Assembly: GCA_036925085.1 (NCBI GenBank)
Contig: JAUPFP010000031.1
Coordinates: forward strand, 1,612,001 to 1,676,000
Direction: 5' to 3'
Origin: Brachycybe producta
Taxonomy: Eukaryota; Arthropoda; Diplopoda; Playtdesmida; Andrognathidae
DNA: 64,000 nucleotides
Positions 42,318 through 54,434 of this stretch are shown in pieces. Numbering within the stretch: position 1 is the stretch's first letter; the number at the start of each line of letters is the position of its first letter. The notes under the pieces are model-generated. The model was not told the DNA's origin. It made no database searches and worked only from the letters and a program-made list of their open reading frames with translations. A program made the position numbers and the translations under genes.

Positions 42318-42806
42318 TAGGTTTTGGAAAAGTATCAGTAGATTCACAGTATATTTGAATGCTTATTGCACTTTTTAAATTACGTTTCCTGATAAGAAAG
42401 CTCCGCAACTGTACGCGAACGAAAAGCGAAAGCTAAACGAAAAGCGAACAGACACCATGTTAAACGACTATACCAGGTATTGCATCATACTTGTCTCAGT
42501 CATGCCGGAGTACCCACTGAAGGCTCTGGTGGACTGTGAAAGATCAGATCTCCAATCTCTCTCAGCCTGAATTCATTTGTGAAAGGGTAGCCTTACTCCT
42601 TCATGGTGTGAACCAGGCTATACCATTAGAAAAATCAAGATTTTTTTTTTCAAAAAAAAAAAAAAAATGTGGCAATTTTCCTGGCTGTTTTTTTTGAGAA
42701 ATTGGCCACCACCACCAAAAATGAGTCTAATAAAAATATAAAACTTGGCTCAGAACCTTTATTCTTCCTGTTATCAAAATAAAATGACTTTTGATTCAGT
42801 CATACA

Positions 42807-42986
42807 ATAGATCTCGATTATCCGGACTAAATGGGACCGGATTTGATTACTGAAAATTCGAATAATCCGGAAAATTTGATACAATTTTTTGGACTTAAAT
42901 TCTCTCCATCACAAATAAACTTCATATTATGATAGAGCCCGGTCCGGATTATTCGGAAGTCCGGATAACCGAGATTCTACTGTATA
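42807..42986. mobile_element. family M copy 2
   Basis: ATAGATCTCGATTATCCGGA and CCGGATAACCGAGATTCTAC with TGTATA. The two arms are better preserved here than in copy 1. 42330-42800 and 42990-43600 are AT-rich with poly-C and poly-G runs (43078-43090, 43417-43429) and no gene. Confidence 0.75.
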
Positions 42987-43609
42987 TGCACCCCTCCCCC
43001 CCCAAAAAAAACCTAAAATGGTGGAGATGAATACCAGGTGTCCTAATTGGACAATAACAATATGTAAAGTAAAACCTCCCCCCCCCCCCCGAAACCTTTC
43101 GAACTGAAATCAGTGCATTATGACAACCACATCATTAAAAGAAGACCCTCATTTTCGATGTCTAAGTAAATAAATGACTCATATTATATACTGGAAGGTT
43201 CATTATACAAATGCAAATACAAATGTGTCGCATTTGAATGATGATATATTTTTTCATGCAGATTTTTCTCTCTTTTTTGTTGTATTTTGTAGACAATTAT
43301 GCCTTAATTGCATGATAATTGTCAGTTATTTTTCGCACCAATGTAAATAATTTTTAGTTAATTGCGTTTTTTTATTCTTCTTCCTGTAATCAAACTTAAT
43401 TAATGGTTTTTTTTTGGGGGGGGGGGGGGTTGTACCTTTTTAATAAAACAAGTCATAAGTTGATTTTGTAAAATTAAATGGTTCTCTATCAATGCTAACA
43501 CATAGCTAGAATCCAGCTACTAGTTTTTTTTTCTTCAAGTGACACTTGCGGAACTTTTTGAAAGACCCTTTTAGAAGCCATTTTCCAAAATCGTCTGCTT
43601 TTTTAAAGT

Positions 43610-43745
43610 TAGAGTAATTTTCAAACTCATACAAAAAAAGCTTATTTTGAAAGATATCAACATGAACATTACAATGGAGTGATTGAACTGCCCTTCTAGT
43701 TTCTAAAACACTTTCTAGTTTCTCTTGATTTTGCTCTTCTGAATG
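43610..43745. repeat. family B copy, mostly right arm
   Basis: AAAAGCTTATTTTGAAAGAT and GCCCTTCTAGTTTCTAAAAC, with weak left-arm traces before it. Confidence 0.7.
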
Positions 43746-43894
43746 AACAATCCGAATTCGAAAGGCGCCTTTTATTTTTAAAAGCCACCTAAATTAATCT
43801 CATAATTATGATAAATAATGGAGAGGTCACTTTGCCTCCAATCTGACTTGATAAATCCCAACTCGCCGCCATTTCTCAACAAACTGTTCTCAAG

Positions 43895-44620
43895 CTAACA
43901 TTGTTAAGAGCCAGTATTTAGGCTCCTTAACGAGCTACGCGAGAATTTTTTGCATTTTTGCAGTCTAGATTTTCCTTAGAATGCAATGCAACCAATAGTT
44001 CCATTTCCGCACTTCCGTTTCACGTGCAATGAACTTTCGAAGTTGCATTTTCATGTGCAACCATAGAAACACTTCAATAATGTCCACTCCGAATGACGAG
44101 TTTTAGCTCTTGAACGAGCTAAGCGAGTTTTTTAGTTCTTGAGAAAGCTAAGCACGAATTTTGGCTCTTGGATAAGTTAAGCATGAGTTTTGATTGCTGA
44201 ACGAGCTCTAATCAAGTCTTGGCTTCTAAATGAGCTAAGCAAGTTTTGAGTCTTAAACGAGCTAAGCGAGAGTTTGACTTTATGCAATCTAGACTTATCT
44301 AGGAATGTGTTGCACCTTACAGTTCCATTGCCATGCTTCCGGTTCACGTGATAAGGAACTTTTGAAGTTGTATTCTTATGAGCAACCATAGAAACACTTC
44401 AATAATGTCCACTCTGAATGGCGAGTTTTAGCTCTTGAACGAGCTAAGCGAGTTTTTTACCTCCTGAGCAAGCTAAACAAGTTTTGTCTCCTGAACGAGC
44501 TAAGCACGAATTTTGGCTCCTGGATGAGTTAAGTGTGAGTTTTGATTCCTGAACGAGCTAAGCGAGTTAAGATGGAATGTGGGATTCTGAACGAGCTAAG
44601 CTGAGAACCCAGAAATAAAT
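43895..44620. repeat. tandem ACGAGCTAAGCGAG repeats in a duplicated block
   Basis: More than 15 irregular units of about 25-35 bp, GCTCTTGAACGAGCTAAGCG-like, lie around two copies (about 43980-44100 and 44285-44415) of a block containing CCATAGAAACACTTCAATAA and GTCCACTC. The block spacing is about 310 bp. Confidence 0.8.
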
Positions 44621-45120
44621 CAGAACTAAATAAGTAGCAACATCGGACCAGATAAAAGTACAATAGAAGAGGATGCAAGCGTTCCAGACGGACAGACAAA
44701 AAGCAGCCTGTGGCTTTTCTTATCGTTGTTATTGCTGTTGTTTATTGAAGTTGTAGTTTGGTGGCGCTCGCGGCTAAGAATGAAAAACCTAATAAGGGTA
44801 GGAGGAGGAGGAGGAGGAGGAGGTTTAGTGTTTTGTTGTGTGCTTTATGTATGTGTAGACGTGTGTTTGGTTGCCATGGCAACCAACGATAAAAACAACA
44901 ATATATATTGCTTTCTGGGCATCTAACTTAAATGCCATTATATAGGCCTACTCTTTCACATTCACCTCATTTCCACCCACTTACAAAACACAATAGAAAA
45001 TACCTCACAAGTCTATTAGAAAACTGTGTTAAGACATGGTTCTAGTAAATAACCGAAATTAACAGACTAGAAATATTCTGATTTTCGAACTCAGAATTAG
45101 TTTCAGGAAGCAAAACACTA
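44621..45120. other. unassigned sequence with (GGA)n
   Basis: A (GGA)n run at 44801-44822 and a TTGCCATGGCAACCAA palindrome near 44870. No gene is recognised. Confidence 0.5.
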
Positions 45121-45144
45121 ATTAGAAATTAACATTTTTTTTTT

Positions 45145-45480
45145 TTTTAGAAACTAGAATGGTTAGCTGAATCAATAGATATTTTCATTTTGATATCTTT
45201 CAAAATAAAAAATATTGCTTATTTTAAAAGTTGTGTTGTTTTCAAACAAGACATTTTTAAAAGACACTAACAAGAAAATACTCAAAACTCTTCTAGTTTC
45301 TAAAACACTTTCAAGTTTCTTTCGATTTTGCTCTTGAATGACAGAATAACCAAGAGTTCGAAGGGCATTTAACATTTTAACACCACGTTTCACTTACTCT
45401 TCTAGTATCTAAACCCTTTATGATCCATTTACTCTTCTAGTTTCTAAAACCTTTCAGTTTCTTATTAAGTTGGTTTTAAA
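45145..45480. repeat. family B copies, diverged
   Basis: GAAACTAGAATGGTTAGCTG, then CTCTTCTAGTTTCTAAAACA near 45290 and again near 45430. TTTCAAAATAAAAAATATTG is the left inner arm. Confidence 0.7.
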
Positions 45481-45589
45481 ACATAAAACGACTATAAAAC
45501 TTTTGATTATTTTTTGTCTTTCGAGTGCAAAATAAAGAAAAAGTTGAATTTTGTTTTAAAATCGGCCTTTTCTTTTAGTCATTTTGCAT

Positions 45590-45790
45590 CTTGTCTAACG
45601 CTTTAGTCAATGTGAAGAATTATTATCATGGAAATAGTTTCGAAAATTGACTAGTACATTTGCAGACCATTAAACTGGCTTGTTATTTTAGGCATTTTGC
45701 ACCTTGTCTAACACACTAGTCAACGTGAAGAAATTATTATCATATTAATATAGTTTCGCAAATTGACTGGTGAATTTGCATAACGATCGA
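45590..45790. repeat. duplicated fragment related to family O
   Basis: ATTTTGCACCTTGTCTAACAC and GCAAATTGACTGGTGAATTT occur twice about 120 bp apart (45580-45665 and 45690-45785). Similar wording is at 225-262. Confidence 0.55.
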
Positions 45791-45821
45791 TTGTTTTTCT
45801 TTTTCCCGTCACTCTGATGGT

Positions 45822-46205
45822 TACGGAGCCCTGTAAAGGACAGGCGAAATTTTTTTTAAAAATTTCGATATTTCGACATTTCGATTTTAATCTCGAAATT
45901 TCGACTTTTTCCAAAATCTTGAAATTTCGACTTTTTCCAAAATCTTGAAATTTCGACTTTAATCTCGACATGTCGACTTTTAATCTATTTTATTCGTCCA
46001 TGTTAATTATGCCATGTTGCGCGCACCATACTCTAATAATTAAATTATTGCTGCTACAAAAAGGCGCTTGCAATAATTTCATTATTAGAGTATGTATGGT
46101 GCGCACAACATGGCATAATTAACATAGCCGAATAAAAAAAATTAAAAGTCGAAATGTCAAGATTTAAAAAAAAAAAATCTCGCATGTCCTTTACAGGGCT
46201 CCGTA
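45822..46205. mobile_element. family D copy 4
   Basis: TACGGAGCCCTGTAAAGGAC and TCCTTTACAGGGCTCCGTA are complementary ends. A short run of CGAAATTTCGACTTTTTCCA units lies in the left arm. The core palindrome is intact, with a degraded AAAAGGCGC in its loop. Confidence 0.9.
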
Positions 46206-46609
46206 GATCGTAATTTAATCTTTCTAAGAAAAAAATACAAAAGAACCTCTAAAATAAATACCATAACAATAAGATGAAAGATAATTTCCCATTCATTTAT
46301 TATAGTGAAAATGAGATGTTTTTTCAGGGTTTTCAAGATTTTCATTTCAGGCAACAAAAAAAAAGAGATGATTTATTTTGTTGTTTAGACGAGAAGAAGA
46401 AAAAAAAAGCCTGACAACTAAATAACTTGAATTCGGTTTGATCTTTAAGATCTCTTGGGTGATGATGATCATCGTCATCATGTTGATGAAAGAAAGAAAA
46501 AAATGAGACTAGAAAAACCCTTTGAGAGATAACTCATCATCATCATAATAATAAAAGACTAGAATCTAAGGGTTAAAAAAAGCATGGTCTATGAACAGCT
46601 GATTTTCAA

Positions 46610-47008
46610 ATCGCTAATTATTCTGTTTTTTTCCTCAGAAGAGAAACTTGAAAGGTGTTTTTTTTTAGAAACTAGAAGGGTAGCTCAATCACTTCAAAAA
46701 ATAAGTTTTTTTTTATGTGAGATAAGCAGATAAATTATATTGTTGAATTTTTGTCTGGAAAAAAAGTTTATTTTGAAAGATATCAACAATAAAAATTATT
46801 AACTGATTAAGCTGACCCATCTAGTTTTTAAAACACTTTCAAATTTCTCTTAATTTTGCTATTGAAAATAAAAAAATAAACGCCTTTCAAAATAATGAGA
46901 AACTAGAAAATGTTTTAGAAAACTAGAAGGGTAGCTCAATCACTTCATGAAATTTTAAAATAAACTTTCAAAATAAACTTTTTATGTCATTCTGAAAATG
47001 AACCAACT
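46610..47008. repeat. family B copies, the second cut by family C
   Basis: The first copy (46635-46860) has both arms. The second (46895-47008) has only the left arm up to TTTATGTCATTCTGAAAATG, where the C element begins. Confidence 0.8.
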
Positions 47009-47012
47009 TTAA

Positions 47013-47823
47013 GAGGCTACATCGCAAAATTACTTCGAAAAATGTCCACAAAGAGCGCTGGCATCGTTTTTTTTTTATTGAGCCCATAGACCCCAATGTT
47101 AAAGAAGAAACGTTCAATTTTTAAAATACACAGCAGTCGCGGCGGCAATATGTTTATTTTTCATATTTAAAGTTGTCCAATTTTGATGGTTCAAAGTGCA
47201 ATGTGCACCTTAAATATATGCTGATCGAGTGATAGAATGACAAAAAATTGGTAAGTGCGGTTCTATTTTTTAAAAAAATATTTCAAAATCGCGAATTTCT
47301 AACTCTTATGTTAAACTCCATTGAGTATGCGCTCGTAAGCAAAAAACATCCGTTAAAATGCTCGTAAAAATACGTAAAAATAATTTTAAAAAATCACAAT
47401 TAAACCACAATGAAGCCAACACATTGGCGCAAGTGCTGAATTTTTCCTGGGTTTTTAAAACTATTTTTAATTATTTTTAAAAACATTTTAATGAATGTTT
47501 TTTTTTTCATACGAGGACGTACTCAATGATTAAGATTTAGAAATTCGCGATTTTGAAATATTTTCTTAAAAAATAGAACCGCACTTACCAATTTTTTGTC
47601 ATTCTATCACTAAATCAGCATATATTTAAGGTGCACATTGTACTTTGAACCATCAAAATTGGACAACTTTAAATATGAAAAATAAACATATTGCCGCCGC
47701 GACTGCTGTGTATTTTAAAAATTAACGTTTCTTCTTTAACATTGGGGTCTATGGGCTCAATACAAAAAACGATGCTAGCGCTCTTTGTGAAGATTTTTCG
47801 AAGTAATTTTGTGAAGTAGCCTC
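47013..47823. mobile_element. family C copy 2, inserted in family B
   Basis: Starts GAGGCTACATCGCAAAATTA after TTAA (47009-47012) and ends TAATTTTGTGAAGTAGCCTC before TCAA. It is 811 bp, nearly all inverted repeat, and has no transposase frame. It interrupts a family B element, so it is younger than that copy. Confidence 0.88.
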
Positions 47824-48560
47824 TCAAAAAATATTATAAATTCCAAACACAGAAGAAGAAGAAAGAACAAACAAGAAATCTGTTTTTTTCTCTCTCAGAA
47901 AATGCAATCTTTATTTATTATTTCCTTCTTTATTTTTCTCATCTAAGACACTTAAAAAAATATATAAATATTAAAAAAATCTCAAAATAAAATAAAAAAT
48001 GTCTCATTTTCTTCTCTCTTAATTCTAGTAATTCGTAATCTTATATTTTCTTCACTTCTTTTATTTACTTTTGATGAAAATCGATGTTGTGAAATTCTTT
48101 ACTTTTATTATTATAAGATATTATATGAAAAGGAAGCAAGTAACAAGCAATTTTCCTCTGAATTCCTTTTCTTAAGAACTTGAGAATTGTAATAACTTCA
48201 CTTCTACTTCTTCTTCTTCTTCTTCTTCTTCAAAGAATGTGAAATGAATTTTAATTAATTCAAAGCCTTCTTATTTTAACAATCAAAGTCTCACAAATTT
48301 TTTTCTCATTTGATTTCTTCTTGTAAAAATGTGTCATAAAAGTATCATAACAATAATAATAAAAAAAATCACAATAGGAAAAAAAAAAAGAAAATTCAAG
48401 GATTAGACCACGCATGTGCAGATACGTCCGCTACACGTCCGCCATCTTGTTCTTTTGAGCAGACGACGCACACGAGTGTTACTCTATGTGGCGTTACACT
48501 AAAATTTGCAAGAAATAAGTCTCACAATCGGTCAATTGAAGATACATTAAAGTGCAAAAT
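47824..48560. other. AT-rich sequence with (TTC)n
   Basis: AT-rich with a (TTC)n run at 48205-48230 and a balanced patch at 48405-48500 (ACGTCCGCCATCTTG). No coding signal is seen. Confidence 0.5.
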
Positions 48561-48569
48561 GCAATATAA

Positions 48570-48990
48570 AGTATTGTTCTTTAAGTGATCGCTTTATACA
48601 AATTTTGAAAAGGTCCTTCCATTTTTAAATAATATTTAATATTTCTTTAACTCCATGTTAAATCCCATAGACTCATAAAACCCATTTCACAAAAGTTTGC
48701 AGAACTCTCGTTAAAAACTACTCAGAACAATAAGAAGAAAATTATCACGTGTATAAATGTATAGGCTTCACGCTGATTTATTTTTATAAATTTTAAAAAG
48801 GTCCTCCTATATTTTAATAACGTTTAAAATCGTACATTTCTTTAACTCCATGTTAAATCCCATAGACGCACAAAACCCCTTCCACAAAAGTTTGCAGAAC
48901 TCTCGTTAAAAACGATTTAGAACAATAACAAAAAATCAGCACGTGTATACATGTATTGGCTTCATGACGATTGCTTTTTATAAGCTTAGC
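48570..48990. repeat. family X, two tandem units of about 205 bp
   Basis: CTTTAACTCCATGTTAAATC, AAAGTTTGCAGAACTCTCGT and GGCTTCA occur in the same order near 48645-48765 and 48840-48965. The copies differ by small gaps. Confidence 0.8.
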
Positions 48991-49739
48991 CCGTGCAGCT
49001 ATGTTTCTATCGACTTTTATGTGACTTCATGCTAGAACAGTATTCTGCTGAGTAGGATTTCGATGGATTCTGCGGAACTGAGTGGAGAGAAAACGATGCT
49101 GAAAACTGTACTGTGTGTACACTCTTGAACTACAACGGGGTTTTTTACACCATTTTTTGCTTTTGCAGGCAAAAAAGTTGCGTGTGGACCGAGCTTTAGT
49201 TTCCAATTGGTCATTATCATCATTTGCTGACCACAGCTCTTCTTTCTGTGTTGGAACTTAAGATCCCAAAAATCAATTGAGATATTTTTTTGTGTTTCTC
49301 TCTTTCGCGCGTTAAGACTCATTTCTGAGAGTTAGGTAGATATTTGAGAGTTTTTTTCAAGGTAGTTTTCTGTTGTAAACAGAAATGAGCTTGAAAAAAA
49401 AAACTAATACCAATTTCAAGTTAGGACTTTCAAAGAAGAAGAAGTAGAAACCCCAAAATGGAGGGGATTACAAAAGGATTTACAAAATTTCAGTATGTTT
49501 TTTCTAGTTTGGTAATTTCATACTGAAAAATCCCTTGAGTAACATTTTCGAGTGACTTCGTTTAGATAGATCTAATACAAAGTGTGTTTCTGTCGAATTT
49601 GTAAACCGATTTTTCGTCTTCGTCTTCTTCTTCTTCTGAACAAATTAAACTAAACATTGGAGGCTGCCATTGTTAAGATTATTTGTTGTAGAAAAATAGC
49701 CTCAAATACAAACTATGTGTAAATGTAGTTGGGTTTAAA

Positions 49740-50560
49740 TGCCTCAAAAATGCCTCAGGAGGAATTTCGTTCAACTGGTTGTTGCATTATTTAAAAAAAA
49801 ATCGGCCAAAAGAAGCCCTCAAGAGTTCAAATGACCTAAGAAATCTCACTCAAGTGGTTATTGCTATTAAAAAAAACGGCCAAAAATGAAGCCCCCAGGA
49901 AGCTTCGCTTTTTTTTTTAAAAAAAAAAAACGGCTAAAAAGTTCAGATGAGCTAAGAAGTCCCCCAAAATCTTCAAAAAGTACAGATTAAAAATATTTAA
50001 AATTAAGAAAAATTGATGAAAAATGATGTAGACTTTTTTGTTTTTCACAAAAAACGGCCAAAATAAAAAAATTAAATAGAAATTTTTTTTTTTTATTTTG
50101 GCCGTTTTTTTGTTAAAAACAAAAAAGTCTACATACTTCATTTTTAAGTCAAAATGACTTTAAAAAGGCCTCAACTGGCTCCCCAGAAGTGATGCAGTTT
50201 CGCAAAAATATTTTAAAATTGACTCAAAAAATCTAAAAATCCTTAGAAAAAAATCTAGTCAACACTTTGATTTTCCTTTTTATTTTTGTTTTAAAAATGG
50301 CCAAAAAAAATTAATATGCTCTAAAACGCCTTTAAAAGGCCTCTGTGAAGGGCTTTTTAACTGGCCCCAAGAAAATGCAAAAACGTACAAAAATTCATCA
50401 AATTTGGTAAAATTAAGTATAAATATACACTTAAAAAACGGCCAAAAGTCTAAAAAAAAATAAATGCTCTAAAAATCCTAAAGAAAAGTCTCGTCAGAGT
50501 TCAACTGCTTCAAAAAACCGTTTTTTTTTTTAAAAAAAATGGCCATAAAATTAAAAAAAG
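49740..50560. repeat. family U, several units in both orientations
   Basis: AAAACGGCCAAAA and GGCCGTTTTTT with AAGGCCTCAACTGG and CCCCAGAAGT recur. A hairpin at about 50035-50135 pairs AGTCTACAT... arms around AATTTTTTTTTT. 49330-49740 is AT-rich with nothing recognised. Confidence 0.6.
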
Positions 50561-50598
50561 GGTTTAAGAATGCAAGTAGATCATTTATTTTGTGTGTG

Positions 50599-50900
50599 TA
50601 GTGTCAGATGGCGCCACTAGCCTTCCTCCCATAGAAATGTAGTGACACTCGTTCAACTCTGACCTCACCTTCCTTCTTTTTTTTTCTGCACGTGGCAAAC
50701 TTTTAATTGCGTCATCGCTATTTCTCTACACGTGCTCTCTCTTCATTTATATTATGTTCTGGGTATAAGTTTGTCCACGTGCTGATAATTAAGGTTGTTT
50801 TGAACGCACTTTTAGAGCTAAAAGGGGTGCATTCGATTTCAACTAACTGGCACGTGTGTAGTTTGCTATCTATGGAGGTTGCATGGCGCCATCTACTTTG
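50599..50900. repeat. family W copy 1, bounded by AGATGGCGCCA
   Basis: A 300-bp unit runs from CAGATGGCGCCACTAG (50605) to TGGCGCCATCTAC (50885). Its ends are an 11-bp inverted repeat AGATGGCGCCA. The inside (GTGCTCTCTCTTC, AAGTTTGTCCACGTGCT, GATAATTAAGGTTGTTTTG) is not palindromic and is shared with 52340-52620. Confidence 0.75.
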
Positions 50901-51271
50901 CATTAAGACAAATATGTGTCTATGGAGCCCCCTCTTAAATGCCCTAAAAAGGCTTCAAGAGGTCTTTTGAGTTCATAATTTCTGGCATTTTTTTTTTGCC
51001 TCATTAAAAGTTGTTTCTAAAACTGATCATGTTTTATCTGCTGTCATCTTTCTCTTCAAATAAAAAACTCTTTTTTCCGAAAAACCACTTTTTTCCGACC
51101 TTTAAAAGCTAACATTGTATAAGATATATATTATGAGCTTATATGTCAAAATGAATCAAGTCTTCTGTATATTTATATACATATATAGACACATAATGAC
51201 ATATATATATACATGGTCCTAAAATATATATATAATAATGCAATCAATGAGCTTTCACTTAATTTAATCAT

Positions 51272-51291
51272 AGCCGCCGCCGCCGCCGCCG
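51272..51291. repeat. (GCC)n microsatellite
   Basis: Six perfect GCC units in otherwise AT-rich DNA (50940-51380), where nothing else is recognised. Confidence 0.9.
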
Positions 51292-51387
51292 ATGTTGAAG
51301 CCACTTTACCAACTAAAAATCATCCCCACCCATCTTAACTCTCCTTTTTTTTCTTCATAAAAAGAACTAAAGTTATTTAATAATGTA

Positions 51388-51595
51388 TATGTTACTGTCA
51401 ATCTGCGAAACCAGTCAATCTGCAGACTACCTAGACAAACTGCAAAAACAACCAACAATGCTAAGTGAATCTGCAAAATTCCCAACACCTAAAATGTATT
51501 GAATTTTGCAGATTCACTTAGCAGTTCGGTGGTTTTACAAATTGCCTAGGCAATCTATAGATTGACTGATTCCGTAGATTGACAGTGACATATAT
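51388..51595. mobile_element. family O copy 2
   Basis: GTTACTGTCAATCTGCGAAA and GATTGACAGTGACATA are the ends. CCAACAATGCTAAGTGAATC and GATTCACTTAGCAGTTCGGT pair inside. Confidence 0.8.
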
Positions 51596-51981
51596 GTACA
51601 TGTATAAGCATTGTGTTAGAATAATGCTATAACATGACAAGTATATGTATTAGCATAATTAGAGTTTTCCCCATCTAACACAAAGATAGAAAGAGAGAAA
51701 AAACCATTCTCTCTCTCTCTCTTTCTATTGTTAATTAAGCATCTTGGCTTAATTAAAAAATAACCCGTGGTACAAAAAAAAAGCATCAGCAACACATTCA
51801 CTCTATCAAAGTTAAGTGTTGTGGAAGAACCTCAACAATAGGAAGAAAAACCCCTTGAGAAACATCTTAAGACAATTTTATTTATTTTACCTTAAAAAGC
51901 TTCATTTGCGTTTAAGTGGTTCTTTATGTTAAAAACAAATGGATTACCAACCGTATGGCCCGCGAGCCAATTATTATTAAA

Positions 51982-52254
51982 GTTCGGAATTTTATGCTAA
52001 ATATCAAGTAAAATGTTACTCAATTTGTGGCCCAATTAAGTGCTAATTGTCAAATAACAATCCCTCCGTTTAGAGAGATTTACCTTCTTCAATCAAAACA
52101 CTAGTTAGAGGCTAGAACTTTCTAGTTGACAACTAGACAGTTAGCCTCTAACCATCCTTTTTGATTCAAAAAAACATAATTGCAGTTGATGATGATAGTG
52201 ATTAATTCACAATTGGCCCTTGGGCACTTGATATTTGCATAAAAATCCGAGCCC
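51982..52254. mobile_element. family E copy 5
   Basis: GTTCGGAATTTTATGCTAAA and GCATAAAAATCCGAGCCC, with TTAGAGGCTAGAACTTTCTA and CTAGACAGTTAGCCTCTAA. TTATTA lies on both sides. Confidence 0.85.
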
Positions 52255-52339
52255 TTATTATTACCGAAGTGGAGGACCGAATAATAAAAATATGACCCAC
52301 CCACACCCCTGCCGCCAAACTTAGCACTTGAACTTAGCC

Positions 52340-52622
52340 CTTTCTCCCATAGAAATGTACTGCAGACACTTCTTCAACTCTAGACTCACCTTCTTCCTTT
52401 TGCACGTGGCAAACTTCTAATTGCGTCATCGCTATTTCTCTACACGTGCTCTCTCTTCGCTTATATTGTGATCTGGGTGTAAGTTTGTCCACGTGCTCTT
52501 GATAATTAAGGTTGTTTTGGACGCACTTTTATAGTTAAAAGGGCTGCATTCAATTTCAACTAATTGGCGACAAGTGTAGTTTGGCCATCTATGGAGGTAG
52601 GTTGCAAGCGCCATCTACCTTG
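52340..52622. repeat. family W copy 2
   Basis: The interior matches W copy 1 at about 85 per cent by eye. The right end is kept (GCGCCATCT at 52608-52616) but the left AGATGGCGCCA is replaced by CTTGAACTTAGCCC. 52640-53330 is AT-rich with a short unexplained balanced patch at 53085-53230. Confidence 0.75.
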
Positions 52623-53329
52623 CATTTATATAAGTTTTTTTCTTTTCTATGTAAACCTCTTAAGTGTCAATCCTTATCATAAAAAAAGGTCAAAACAACT
52701 ATTTTATGTCAACATAAATGTTAAAATTAGCATAAAAATGCAATATATATTTCTATCTCATCATTCACATTTTGATTTCAAAAAGAGGAACCAAAAGATT
52801 GCTAGCAGTGATTGCCTCATTTAAGGGGTTTCCCCCCTTTTTTTTATATATTTGCCTATAAAAGTCAATTTTTTCTCCTCTTAAATAAATTTAATGGTAG
52901 CAACAACAAAAAAATAAAAGACTAGAAAGATAGAGGAAAAAAAATCGAATTTACTTTCTGCTGCTTCAGAAAACATTATGTTTTCATTCAGAACACACAC
53001 ATATATATATATTTATGTGTTGTAGATAGACATAAAAAAAAACTAGAAACATCTTTCAGAAAGAAAAATCTATCCCTGATTATTTGCCTGTCAAAACATT
53101 TGTACTTTTTGGAGTGTTGCCATCAGAGTTTCCGCCTAGAAAAACACATATTTTGTGGATGGGATGGTGGAATTGCTTCATTTCTGCTGTGTTACCGGTT
53201 TTCAGGCTTACTGAACAAAAAATTGGCGGCTTTTTTTTTTTCTTCTTCTGGTTCTTCTTCAAGGGAGAGGTTATTACAATATAAAGCAATTCTTTACATA
53301 ATATGTAACATCCTTTGAGGATTCTTTCA

Positions 53330-54110
53330 ATCTTTCTCTCTATTTCTCACTGTCTTTCATTCCCTTTCTATCTCTCTCTCTCTTTCTACATCTCTCACTC
53401 TATTTTTATTATTATTATTATTACACACTTGTGTGTAACTTCATCGCAGGTTTGTATGTTTGTCCGCTTGTCCTTGTTTTCCATGATCCTGTTGTCTCTT
53501 TCTTGCTCCATCTCACTCTTTCTTGCTCCAGCTCCCTCTCTTGCTCCATCTTTCTTGTTCAATCTCTCTCTTACTCCATCTCACTCTTTTGCTAAATCTC
53601 ATTCTTTCTTACTCCATCTCACTTTTTCTTGCTCCATCCCTCTCTCTGTTGCTCCATCTCCATTTCCCTCTCTCTTGCTCCATCTCACTCTTTCTTACTC
53701 CATCTCCCTCTTTCTTGCTCCATCTCCCTCTTTCTTACTCCATCTCACTCTTTCTTGTTCCATCTCACTCTCTTTTGCTCCATCTCCATCTCACTCTCTC
53801 TTGCTCCATCTCACTCTTTCTTACTCCATCTCACTCTTTCTTGCTCCAGCTCCCTCTCTTGCTCCATCTTTCTTGTTCAATCTCTCTCTTACTCCATCTC
53901 ACTCTTTTGCTAAATCTCACTCTTTCTTACTCCATCTCCCTCTTTCTTGCTCCATCTCCCTCTTTCTTGCTCCATCGCACTCTTTTCTTGCTCCATCTCA
54001 CTCTTTTCTTGCTCCATCTTTCTCTCTTCCTCCATCTCTCTCATCCTCGCTCCCTATCTCTCTCTCTCTCCCTCTTTCTCTCTCCCTTTCTCTCTCTTCA
54101 CAAAACCGGA
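53330..54110. repeat. pyrimidine minisatellite (TTGCTCCATCTCACTCTTTC)
   Basis: About 30 irregular units of 18-26 bp. A block of about 300 bp (CTCCAGCTCCCTCTCTTGCT ... TCTTACTCCATCT) occurs twice, starting near 53525 and 53842. The long plus-strand frames (up to 267 codons, Ser/Leu/His only) are artefacts. Confidence 0.85.
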
Positions 54111-54434
54111 AGAAATGATGAGAAAAGCCTCTATTCATCAAACAACACAACCCTCCTCATCCTATTTTCCTCCCTTCTATCTTCAGTTAAAAAGGAAACT
54201 TGACAAAATTTGCCATCAAAAGTTTAAAAAAAATCCGATCCAGTTACAAAGTTACAAACAACAACAACAAAAAATAACATCGTGAAAAAAACATTCACAA
54301 TCCAATCATTCTAATGAGATGTCTGTAACTGACATTCTAAAAAAAACACCAAAAGAAAAGTGACACCTGGTGTCACTAAGATACTTCAACTTGAACCCTC
54401 TACTGCAGACATTTAAAACATAGAAATAGACATT

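Noticed and set aside
49032-49322. 96-codon minus-strand open frame
   Set aside because: Balanced composition but no recognisable motif, no splice context and no relatives. I cannot support a gene.
53315-54203. Long open frames (up to 267 codons) in three plus frames
   Set aside because: They are pure Ser/Leu/His/Phe/Pro translations of a CTCCATCTCACTCTTTC minisatellite. All frames are open because the repeat lacks stops.
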